From an uncultured Spirochaetia bacterium (GTDB lineage Bacteria > Spirochaetota > UBA4802 > JAGODF01), in assembly GCA_937967705.1 (NCBI GenBank), contig CALCJG010000197.1, positions 1 through 9,717 on the forward strand: DNA of 9,717 nucleotides. Reading direction: 5' to 3'. The translations under genes were made by a program, and so were the position numbers. Under the pieces are notes generated by a model, which saw only the letters and a program-made list of their open reading frames with translations, did not search any database and was not told the DNA's origin. Positions 1 to 5,937 of this stretch are shown here, piece after piece (position 1 is the stretch's first letter; the number at the start of each line of letters is the position of its first letter).

Positions 1-154
1 ATATCCTGGACCCCTTGGCCTTGGCGGTGTAAAAGGGATAGTCGGTGGCGGGCACAAGGGGGGCCGGGCTGTAATGGCCGTATATCCCGCAGGGGATGAC
101 GGCGGCCGCCTTCTTGAATATCGCCTGAGATTTCTTGTATCCGTAGGTTTTCAT
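1..154 (-). CDS. Class-III (HemL-like) aminotransferase, N-terminal fragment
   Basis: This is the first 51 codons of a gene that runs off the left edge. The peptide begins MKTYGYKKSQAIFKKAAAVI and continues with PCGIYGH, then PFYTAKAKGSRI. The order 'S-x-x-x-F-x-x-A-x-x-V-I-P-x-G', then 'P-F-Y-x-x-x-A-x-G-S-x-I', is how glutamate-1-semialdehyde aminomutase and related class-III PLP aminotransferases start, just before the residues that build the active-site entrance. The catalytic lysine and PLP-binding regions lie outside the window, so the substrate cannot be told; a true HemL normally has P-G-G-V where this has P-C-G-I, so a relative with another substrate is more likely. The ATG at 154 has a GAGG ribosome binding site 7 nt upstream and follows the SCP2-like gene by 13 nt on the same strand, so the two are surely co-transcribed. 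Confidence 0.72.
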   Translation of the reverse strand, partial: MKTYGYKKSQAIFKKAAAVIPCGIYGHYSPAPLVPATDYPFYTAKAKGSRI

Positions 155-167
155 TCAGTACCTCGCA

Positions 168-929
168 TTAGGAAAGATAGGCCGGGATGCGGTCCAGAAG
201 CAGGCTCATGGCATCAAGCTGGGGGATGATGCCCCGGATGGTGACGTCCCCCGAGGCGATTGCCGTGAAGGCATCGATACGGCCGTTGAGGAAGTCGTTG
301 GCGATCTTCACGTTCTTCATGGCCATGATGGCCGTCGGATCCGCCGCATCACCCTTGCCTGCCTTAATGGTGCCGTGGTCGAAGGAGATGTTGACCGTGT
401 GAAAGGACGGCAGTATCTTCATCACTACGGTCCCGGGGGGCATGTGCGAGGCGACCGTGATGCCCGTGGGATCCCCCGCCGCGATCTCGGGGATGGCGTA
501 GGCGGCGGTGTTCATGGTGAGGCGGGCGTTCATCTCCAGGTAGGCCCGGTCACGCAGCAGCTCATCGGTGGGCTTCAGGAAGTGGGTAAGCCGGTCCGTG
601 AGTTTGGGGAACTCCTTGGTCAGAAAGCCGATCTTCGTGAAACCCCTCAGGGGGATCGGGTTGGCGGCGCCGTCGAACATCCTGTTGAGATGTCCCGGCG
701 AGGTGAAGAAGAGAATGATGGAGGGGCGCCGGATGCGTCCCCGACCGACGGTGCAGACGCCCTGCCGGAAATCGATATAGGCCCGGGGGCCGCCCCATAC
801 GCTGAATTGTATAGAGAGATTCCAGGAACTACTGAGCTCCTTCATCTCGGGGTCGAACGCGACGAGGTCCTCGAGGTTTTTGATCACCGCGTAGAGGTTG
901 AGATTGGCCTTCACGAGGTCGTGGGTCAT
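168..929 (-). CDS. Tandem SCP2-like (sterol carrier) protein
   Basis: A 253-residue cytosolic protein with no signal peptide or membrane segment. It reads as two SCP2-type lipid-binding domains in a row. The first covers about residues 35-120, with a strand-rich stretch (QFSVWGGPRAYIDF), then 'PSIILFFTSPGHLNRMFDG' and a glycine-rich turn leading to a last helix. The second covers about 165-250, with 'VNISFDHGTIKAGKG', a 'P-T-A-I-M-A-M-K' strand, 'ANDFLNGRIDAFTAIASGDV', 'I-R-G-I-I-P' and a final helix ending LLLDRIPAYLS. The pattern of a substrate-density strand followed by 'ndfLnGriDaftAiasGdvtirG' is typical of the SCP2 fold, which binds acyl chains or sterol-like lipids in a hydrophobic tunnel. 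The ligand is unknown. AGGAGG lies 5 nt before the ATG at 929. The gene is first in an operon with the class-III aminotransferase and sits behind a promoter overlapped by a TetR-type palindrome, which suggests induction by a small hydrophobic molecule (inference). Confidence 0.7.
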   Translation of the reverse strand: MTHDLVKANLNLYAVIKNLEDLVAFDPEMKELSSSWNLSIQFSVWGGPRAYIDFRQGVCTVGRGRIRRPSIILFFTSPGHLNRMFDGAANPIPLRGFTKIGFLTKEFPKLTDRLTHFLKPTDELLRDRAYLEMNARLTMNTAAYAIPEIAAGDPTGITVASHMPPGTVVMKILPSFHTVNISFDHGTIKAGKGDAADPTAIMAMKNVKIANDFLNGRIDAFTAIASGDVTIRGIIPQLDAMSLLLDRIPAYLS

Positions 930-1012
930 AGGGGCCTCCTGTTTGGTTTTACCCGCCCTCTCCCGTACCGGTCAATTTAAGGATGAAAGGGAGCGGATAT
1001 TATGATGGATGT

Positions 1013-1036
1013 TTACGAGTGAGTACTTACTCATAA
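1013..1036. promoter_or_regulatory. TetR-type operator palindrome
   Basis: A 24-bp imperfect palindrome centred between 1024 and 1025: left half TTACGAGTGAGT, right half ACTTACTCATAA. Ten of twelve positions pair. The implied consensus half-site, TTATGAGTGAGT, has the repeated TGAGTGAGT style seen at many TetR/FadR/AcrR-family operators. It overlaps the -10 box (1033-1038) and probable start point of the minus-strand promoter, the classic position for repression. No TetR gene is in the window; it may lie to the left beyond the aminotransferase or elsewhere. Confidence 0.65.
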
Positions 1037-1062
1037 TACAGAAAAGACCCTGTTTCCGTCAA
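1033..1062 (-). promoter_or_regulatory. Sigma70-like promoter of the SCP2/aminotransferase operon
   Basis: Read on the minus strand, TTGACG (1057-1062, 5 of 6 to consensus) is followed after 18 bp by TATTAT (1033-1038, 5 of 6). Transcription would start near 1026, giving a leader of about 97 nt to the ATG at 929. The overlap of the -10 box with the palindrome at 1013-1036 supports both calls. Confidence 0.6.
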
Positions 1063-1112
1063 CAGAAAAAACCGGGAAACGAAAAAAAAAGAGCCAATCT
1101 TCCTGTTTACGG

Positions 1113-1141
1113 TTGAAAAAGAGAGCGGAATGCCCTATCAA
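1113..1141 (+). promoter_or_regulatory. Possible promoter of the phasin-like/UbiB operon
   Basis: TTGAAA (1113-1118, 5 of 6) is followed after 17 bp by TATCAA (1136-1141, 4 of 6). A start near 1148 would leave a leader of about 110 nt, which includes the stem-loop at 1196-1213. It is the best match in the gap on this strand, but the -10 box is weak. Confidence 0.33.
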
Positions 1142-1257
1142 AGAGTCAGGGGATTGTAACAGGAGAGCTCTTCCAGTCTCTCATTCAGGAACATACCGCC
1201 GTTAAAGCGGCGGGGGAGAACGGTCCAAAGGGCCGAAAAGCGTGAGGGAGGATCATT

Positions 1258-1551
1258 ATGGCAAACATACTCAAGGACCTGGCGGTGCTGCTCTTTTCCG
1301 CCGGCGAGGAGATCGAGAAAAAGGCGGAGGAGTATAAAAAGAAACGCGAGGAGCGCTACAAAGAGTTCGAGGGCCGCATCAGGGAGGGCAAGGAAAAGGT
1401 TACCTCAATCCTGGATGAGGAGGTGGAGAAGGCCCGGGAGAGTATACGGGAGTTTTCCGGCAGGCTGGGCATTGCCTCGCAGCAGGAGATCGAGGAGATC
1501 AAGAAGAAACTCGATGAGCTGAGCGCCAAGATTGACGGACTCGGCAAATAA
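1258..1551 (+). CDS. Phasin-like coiled-coil protein
   Basis: A 97-residue, highly charged (Glu/Lys/Arg-rich) helical protein. After a short apolar start (ILKDLAVLLFSAGEEI, about residues 4-19) it runs as near-continuous amphipathic helix. It ends with 'RLGIASQQEIEEIKKKLDEL', the closing coiled-coil pattern of PhaF/PhaI-type phasin-superfamily proteins (R-L-G-I-x-x-x-x-E-I-x-x-I-x-x-K-x-D-E-L). Phasins coat polyhydroxyalkanoate granules, but this superfamily also includes small proteins of unknown role, and no PHA synthase is seen here, so granule binding is not claimed. GGGAGG lies 6 nt before the ATG. The stop codon is 3 nt ahead of the UbiB-family gene, so the two are very likely co-translated; this protein may be a partner or membrane-surface adaptor of that kinase-like protein (inference). 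Confidence 0.7.
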   Translation: MANILKDLAVLLFSAGEEIEKKAEEYKKKREERYKEFEGRIREGKEKVTSILDEEVEKARESIREFSGRLGIASQQEIEEIKKKLDELSAKIDGLGK

Positions 1552-1554
1552 TTC

Positions 1555-3204
1555 ATGAAGGTTCGGGGGCGCTTCCTTACCATTGCCCGTCTCTTCGTCC
1601 GGATGATCCTGGAGCTGGCGAAGGACTACAGGCTGATTCAGGAGAGGGGATACGCCTACGCCCAGAAGAAAATGGCTCCGGTGCACGAGCGCCGGGCCAG
1701 GGACCTCTACGGGAGCTCCCTGGCGCTGGGAGGGGTGATGATCAAGCTCTGCCAGTTCTTCAGCGCCCGGCGCGACATCTTTCCGGCGCCCTACATCCGC
1801 ATACTCTCCTCCCTGCAGGATGACGTCCCCCCGGTTCCCTTTGCCCAGATAGAGACCGTCCTTGCCCGGGAGCTGGGGGATTACCGTTCCTCCTTCCGGA
1901 GCATCGACGAGACGCCCCTGGCCTCCGCCTCCCTGGGGCAGGTTCACCGGGCCGTGCTCGCCACGGGGGAAGAGGTGGTGCTGAAAGTTCTCAAGCCCGG
2001 GGTGGAGGAGCTCTTCGATCTGGATTTCGCCATACTGGACCAGGTCTTCCGCATCCTCTCGCATTTCCGGGTCTTTACCGAGAAGGCGGACTTCCGTGGC
2101 CTCCTAGAGGAGTTCATACAGATAACCGGCGACGAGCTCAACTTCCGCCGGGAGGTAAGCGTGGCCGGGGAGTTTGCCCGGCACATGGGCGTCTTTCCCT
2201 ATGTGAAAATCCCCCGCTGCTACGGGGAACTCTGCAGCCGCCGGGTCATCGTGATGGAATACCTTCGGGGGGACAAGATCAGCAGCGTGGAGAAGTGGCG
2301 GCACCGCAACAACGACCCCCGGCTCATTGCCCGCCGGCTCCTGGAGATCTACTTCGAGCAGCTGCTCTCCTTCAAGCTGGTCCACTTCGATCCCCATCCG
2401 GGGAACATCCTGGTGACGGAGGACAGCAATCTGGTGCTGATCGACTTCGGCATGTCCGGGGAGATCACCGACGGGATGAGGGACGGCCTGCGCGAGGGCC
2501 TGACGGCCTTCATCAAGCGGGACTACCGCCGCCTGGTGGACGTCTTCTTCGATCAGGGCTTCATCCGCAGGGGCTTCAACCGCTATTCCCTCCTCCCGGT
2601 GGTGGAGTACCTCTTCGGCGAGTTCCTCGATACGGTCAAACTCAACCGGGAGTCCCTGAACACCGCGGACCTCTCCCCCATCTTCGAGGAGCTGGTGGAG
2701 ATCATCTACACCCAGCCCTTCAACTTCCCCGTCCGATGGGCCTTCATCGGCCGGACCGTGGGGACCGTCTCGGGACTGGTTTCCACTCTCAACCCGGATT
2801 TTCTCATATACGAGGAGTTCAAACCCCTGGCCGACCGCTTTCTCCGGGAGAACTTGGCGGATATCGCCGGGAAATACCTCAAACAGACCTGGTCCAATAT
2901 GGGGATCATGTTCGGCATCCCGCGCCGCCTCGACTATTTTCTGGGGGAGATGGAGCGTGGTCAGTACAAATTCTCCGTGGATTACCGGGAGATCATCGAG
3001 AAGATCGACGAGACCAAGTCCTTCGCCGTGAGGCTTCTCAGCTTCTCGGCGTGTACGGCCTCCGGCGCCGGGAGCTATCTCTTTTACATCAGGGGAGATG
3101 TCCTCAGCGCGGGGATCTTTGCTGGGGCGGCGCTGACCGCCCTGCTGGTGGCCCTGTTCTACCGTCCCCGCTCGCGGCGGGATAGGATAAGGCGCTGGAT
3201 GTAG
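1555..3204 (+). CDS. ABC1/AarF/UbiB-family atypical kinase-like protein
   Basis: A 549-residue member of the ABC1 (UbiB/COQ8) family, membrane-associated ATPases or atypical kinases tied to quinone and other isoprenoid-lipid metabolism. Visible in order are a KxGQ-type motif (K64-L-C-Q67), an Ala-rich nucleotide loop (PLASASLGQVHRA, 121-133), the ATP-binding lysine (VVLK, K144), an ExD-type motif (E194-L-N), and the catalytic loop (HFDPHPGNIL, 277-286). The metal-binding D297-F-G follows, and two C-terminal hydrophobic segments (about 492-512 and 516-536) end in a basic tail, as usual for the family. Two conserved spots deviate: glycine of KxGQ is cysteine and aspartate of ExD is asparagine. 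The start codon has no clear Shine-Dalgarno sequence and lies 3 nt after the phasin-like stop, so translational coupling is likely. No ubiquinone or menaquinone gene is nearby, so the symbol ubiB is not assigned. Confidence 0.9.
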   Translation: MKVRGRFLTIARLFVRMILELAKDYRLIQERGYAYAQKKMAPVHERRARDLYGSSLALGGVMIKLCQFFSARRDIFPAPYIRILSSLQDDVPPVPFAQIETVLARELGDYRSSFRSIDETPLASASLGQVHRAVLATGEEVVLKVLKPGVEELFDLDFAILDQVFRILSHFRVFTEKADFRGLLEEFIQITGDELNFRREVSVAGEFARHMGVFPYVKIPRCYGELCSRRVIVMEYLRGDKISSVEKWRHRNNDPRLIARRLLEIYFEQLLSFKLVHFDPHPGNILVTEDSNLVLIDFGMSGEITDGMRDGLREGLTAFIKRDYRRLVDVFFDQGFIRRGFNRYSLLPVVEYLFGEFLDTVKLNRESLNTADLSPIFEELVEIIYTQPFNFPVRWAFIGRTVGTVSGLVSTLNPDFLIYEEFKPLADRFLRENLADIAGKYLKQTWSNMGIMFGIPRRLDYFLGEMERGQYKFSVDYREIIEKIDETKSFAVRLLSFSACTASGAGSYLFYIRGDVLSAGIFAGAALTALLVALFYRPRSRRDRIRRWM

Positions 3205-3223
3205 CCCGCTGCCGGAAGGCGCC

Positions 3224-4807
3224 TCAGGGGACGCGGTATATCCGCACCCGTTTCCCGCGGAGCACGGCGGCGGCCAGCGTTCCCCCGCCCGGGTTCAGGT
3301 CCGCCCCCTCGAAGGGGCCGTATTCCCGGCCGTCGATGATCAGGTAATGCTTCTTTCCCCGGCGGCCGGTAAAGGCCCAGCTCTTTCGGGGCGAGAAGAC
3401 CAGGGCCGGTATGTCGGTGTAATCATAGGGCCCGTACTCCTTCGATCCCGTGTAGACGTAGGTCTTCCCCTCCCGGGTGCCGATCAGACCCCAGGCGCTG
3501 TATTCCGATGAGCTGGGCTCCTTCCCGTTGGTGAAGACCCGATAAGTCTCGTATCCCCGGCACTCCCCGGCCGGGATGATGGGGATCAGCCGGCTTTCCA
3601 TCTGTGCCAGGAGCACCGGAGATCCTCCCCGCGGGAAGAGCAAGGCATGCGGATTTTCTTTGAAGGGCCCGTACTCCTGCCCGTTGATGGTGAAATACCT
3701 GCCCTCGGCCCGCCGGCCGGAGAAGGCCCAGTCCTTCCCCTCCAGGCTCAGGCCGGTCACCCGCCCGAAGGGGCCGAAGGTCTTGCCGCCGGCATAAACA
3801 TATTCCTCCCCCTCCTGGCGGTAGGAAAAGAGGAGAAAACCCCCGTCCTCGGATACGGCAGTGGAGAGGATCTCGTCATAGGGACCCAGGCTTATTTTTT
3901 CCTGTATCAGGTACTGCTTTTCTTTCTTCTTCAGGGTGTAGATCCACTTCTTTCCGTGGTTATAGAAGAGCGGAGAGCCGACGACGGGGCCGGGGAAAGG
4001 GCCGTGCTCCCGGCCGTTGATCATCAGATAGGGCCGTCCCCCCTTTTCGAAGGCAAATCCCGCGGACCTGTCCGAGTAAAAGGGGAAGGTGGAAAATTTG
4101 CAGGGACCGTACTCCTTCCCGTCCATCAGGAGGAGTTCTTCCCCGTCCCTTTTTATGAAGATCCCCCAGTGGCTGCCGTCCAGGGTAAAACTCATTTCGC
4201 CCATCTCCCGGTAGGGTCCATAACTTTTACCGTGGACTATGGCGTAATGCCGGTCGTCCTGCTCCTGGGCCAGGATGAGGAAGTCCGGTTTGGGAGAAAA
4301 ACAGCCCCAGGTCGTACTGATGCAGCCTGCGGCCTCGACGGTGCGGCAATTTTTGAGGGGACCCCAAACCCTGCTGGAATTGACATAATACCATTGCTCC
4401 CCCTTCCTGGCGGAAAACTGCCATCGGGAGGGGCTGTAGTAGCTGAAACTGCTTATCTCCTCATAGGGCCCGCGGGGTTTGCCGTCGATGAGAAGGTAAC
4501 GGGAGCCGCCCCGGCTGACGGTCAGCCCCCAGGAGGAGCCGTTCCCGGAGAAGAGTACCGTTCCGGGGCGGACGAAATCACCGAACACCCTGCCGTTGAC
4601 GGCGACTTTCTTTTCCCTTCCGGAAACGAAAACGAGGCAGCAATACCTGCCTCCCGGGGATACCCGGAGACTCTCCACGGAGCCGGGGGGCACAGGGAAA
4701 ACGCGGGTCGCGACGGGGGTCCCGGGGAGATCCCCGGAGGGGGCCCCGGAGAGGGGCGGGAGCGTCAATATGAAAAGAACGGCAGTCGGGAATAGATGTC
4801 GCGTCAC
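3224..4807 (-). CDS. Secreted GPY/GPF-repeat protein (beta-propeller-like)
   Basis: A 527-residue protein of unknown function. A signal peptide (apolar core residues 6-20, likely cut near LSGA22) sends it across the inner membrane. The rest is about twelve repeats of 35-39 residues, each ending in a small-residue turn and G-P-aromatic. The turn motifs start at about residues 75 (degenerate GDF), 113, 149, 197, 234, 269, 308, 345, 380, about 430 (degenerate), 459 and 497. The unit reads roughly 'W-x-F-x-x-R-x-G-x-x-Y-h-x-I-x-G-K-E-Y-G-P-[FY]', a two- to four-strand pattern expected for a beta-propeller or beta-solenoid, resembling but not matching WG repeats. The start is GTG at 4807 with AGGAG 6 nt upstream; no earlier ATG is in frame. 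It stands alone, convergent with the UbiB-family gene (19-nt gap) and divergent from the sensor gene. Confidence 0.72.
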   Translation of the reverse strand: MTRHLFPTAVLFILTLPPLSGAPSGDLPGTPVATRVFPVPPGSVESLRVSPGGRYCCLVFVSGREKKVAVNGRVFGDFVRPGTVLFSGNGSSWGLTVSRGGSRYLLIDGKPRGPYEEISSFSYYSPSRWQFSARKGEQWYYVNSSRVWGPLKNCRTVEAAGCISTTWGCFSPKPDFLILAQEQDDRHYAIVHGKSYGPYREMGEMSFTLDGSHWGIFIKRDGEELLLMDGKEYGPCKFSTFPFYSDRSAGFAFEKGGRPYLMINGREHGPFPGPVVGSPLFYNHGKKWIYTLKKKEKQYLIQEKISLGPYDEILSTAVSEDGGFLLFSYRQEGEEYVYAGGKTFGPFGRVTGLSLEGKDWAFSGRRAEGRYFTINGQEYGPFKENPHALLFPRGGSPVLLAQMESRLIPIIPAGECRGYETYRVFTNGKEPSSSEYSAWGLIGTREGKTYVYTGSKEYGPYDYTDIPALVFSPRKSWAFTGRRGKKHYLIIDGREYGPFEGADLNPGGGTLAAAVLRGKRVRIYRVP

Positions 4808-4927
4808 GGTGATCTCCTGTCACGTTGGGGTTTGCAATGCCGAGTGAACCGGTATCATGACAGGAGGAGCCGGTCAGGGCAAGGTTTTTTTACAGGGATG
4901 GGATAAAAGCTCCCGGTCCATTTCCGC

Positions 4928-4956
4928 TTGACAGAGCGGGGGTGAGGGTGTATGCT
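4928..4956 (+). promoter_or_regulatory. Sigma70-like promoter of the c-heme sensor gene
   Basis: An exact TTGACA (4928-4933) is followed after 17 bp by TATGCT (4951-4956, 4 of 6). The start point would be near 4963, leaving only about 17 nt before the ATG at 4980, with no visible Shine-Dalgarno sequence. The gene may therefore be translated weakly from a short leader. Confidence 0.55.
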
Positions 4957-4979
4957 GCTATTGTCTTGATATCAATAAA

Positions 4980-5933
4980 ATGAAGACAAAACCCATCACC
5001 CAGATCAAGATCTTCATCCTCTTCGTCAACGTCCTGCTCCTTCTTCTGTTGGCCCTGTCCCTGTATTATAATCTGCGTGAGACGCGGCAGCGCTACATTA
5101 CCCTGGCCCGGGGGAGCGCCCGATCCCTCTTCCAGGCAATCGTAGTTACCCGGCGCTGGAACGCGCAGCACGGGGGTGTTTATGTGGTGGTAGCCGGGGA
5201 TGTGCGTCCCAATCCCTACCTCAGGGATCCCCGGCGGGACCTCAGCACGCGGGAGGGCCTGCGGCTGACCAAGATCAACCCGGCCTTCATGACCCGCATG
5301 ATCTCGGGGATTATGGAGGAGGACCGCTCGGTTCGCTTTCATATCACCAGCCTCAAGCCCCTGAATCCTTCCAACAGCCCGGATGACTGGGAACGTAAGG
5401 CGCTGGAAAGGTTCGAACACGGAGAAAAGGAACAGTACATTGTCACCCGGGGGGATGGGGGTGTGCTCCGCTATATGGCCCCCCTGATGACGGAGAAGAG
5501 CTGCCTGGCCTGCCATACCGTGCAGGGATACCGGGAGGGGCAGGTGCGGGGAGGCATCAGCGTTACGATCCCCTTCGGGGTTTACCGGACGCTCATGGGG
5601 GTTTCCCTGAAGCGTCAGTATCTCCTTCACGGCGTCTTCTTCGGGGTCACTCTCGCCCTGACGGGTCTCTTCGGATTCATCCTCATCCGCAATGTCCGCC
5701 GCTATGAAGAGACCCTAACCGAGGTGAAGACCCTGAGCGGCCTTCTGCCCATCTGCTCCCGCTGCAAGAAGATACGCAACGACGAGGGTTTCTGGGAAAG
5801 GGTGGATTCCTACATCGAATCCCATTCCGGGGCGCAGTTCAGCCACGGCCTCTGCCAAGACTGCGCCGACGAGCTCTACGGGGACCAGCCCTGGTATCAG
5901 AAGAGGATGAAGAAAATCCCCGAAAAGGGCTGA
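4980..5933 (+). CDS. Membrane-bound c-heme sensor (DUF3365/Tll0287-like) with Cys4 tail
   Basis: A 317-residue inner-membrane protein. TM1 (about 9-29) and TM2 (about 214-236) flank a periplasmic DUF3365/Tll0287-like domain recognised by 'LTKINPAFMTRMIS', 'HITSLKPLNP', 'RYMAPLMTEKSCLACH' and 'QGYREGQVRGGISVTIP'. C175-L-A-C178-H179 is a c-type heme site, so the domain should be exported and matured by a cytochrome c system and may sense redox state or a gas. The cytoplasmic part is short: a coiled linker, then 'LSGLLPICSRCKKIR' with C259/C262 and 'FSHGLCQDC' with C292/C295, a probable zinc-type module that commonly ends signalling proteins in these phyla. There is no histidine kinase, GGDEF, EAL or methyl-accepting output domain, so any signal must pass by protein contact (inference). 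The ATG at 4980 is chosen because in-frame upstream codons offer no other start before a stop. The gene ends 4 nt before the convergent lipoprotein gene. Confidence 0.85.
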   Translation: MKTKPITQIKIFILFVNVLLLLLLALSLYYNLRETRQRYITLARGSARSLFQAIVVTRRWNAQHGGVYVVVAGDVRPNPYLRDPRRDLSTREGLRLTKINPAFMTRMISGIMEEDRSVRFHITSLKPLNPSNSPDDWERKALERFEHGEKEQYIVTRGDGGVLRYMAPLMTEKSCLACHTVQGYREGQVRGGISVTIPFGVYRTLMGVSLKRQYLLHGVFFGVTLALTGLFGFILIRNVRRYEETLTEVKTLSGLLPICSRCKKIRNDEGFWERVDSYIESHSGAQFSHGLCQDCADELYGDQPWYQKRMKKIPEKG

Positions 5934-5937
5934 GCCC

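Larger units (their letters stand above)
930..1257. other. Divergent 328-bp intergenic region
   Basis: This gap separates the minus-strand SCP2 operon from the plus-strand phasin-like/UbiB operon. From left to right it holds the SCP2 leader, the TetR-type palindrome (1013-1036), the minus-strand promoter (1033-1062), a weak inverted repeat GTTTCC/GGAAAC (1052-1080) and an A-rich tract (1081-1090). After these come a possible plus-strand promoter (1113-1141) and a 6-bp stem CCGCCG/CGGCGG with a 6-nt loop (1196-1213) in the leader of the phasin-like gene. I see no open reading frame with a credible start and no RNA gene in it. Confidence 0.6.

Noticed and set aside
375..980. Plus-strand open frame opposite the SCP2-like gene
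   Set aside because: No family resemblance, and it would run across the ribosome binding site of the SCP2 gene. Its composition is that of an antisense shadow.
1405..2064. Minus-strand open frame opposite the phasin-like and UbiB-family genes
   Set aside because: It spans two clear plus-strand genes with recognised motifs and has a leucine/glycine-rich antisense composition.
3190..3224. Possible terminator hairpin AGGCGC/GCGCCT between the UbiB-family and repeat-protein genes
   Set aside because: The loop is 23 nt and there is no T-run on either strand, so it is not a convincing intrinsic terminator.
3647..4795. Long open frame (382 codons) on the plus strand opposite the GPY/GPF-repeat gene
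   Set aside because: The minus-strand reading has a signal peptide, regular repeats and a good ribosome binding site. The antisense frame is a low-complexity Gly/Pro/Glu-rich product of GC-rich codon use.
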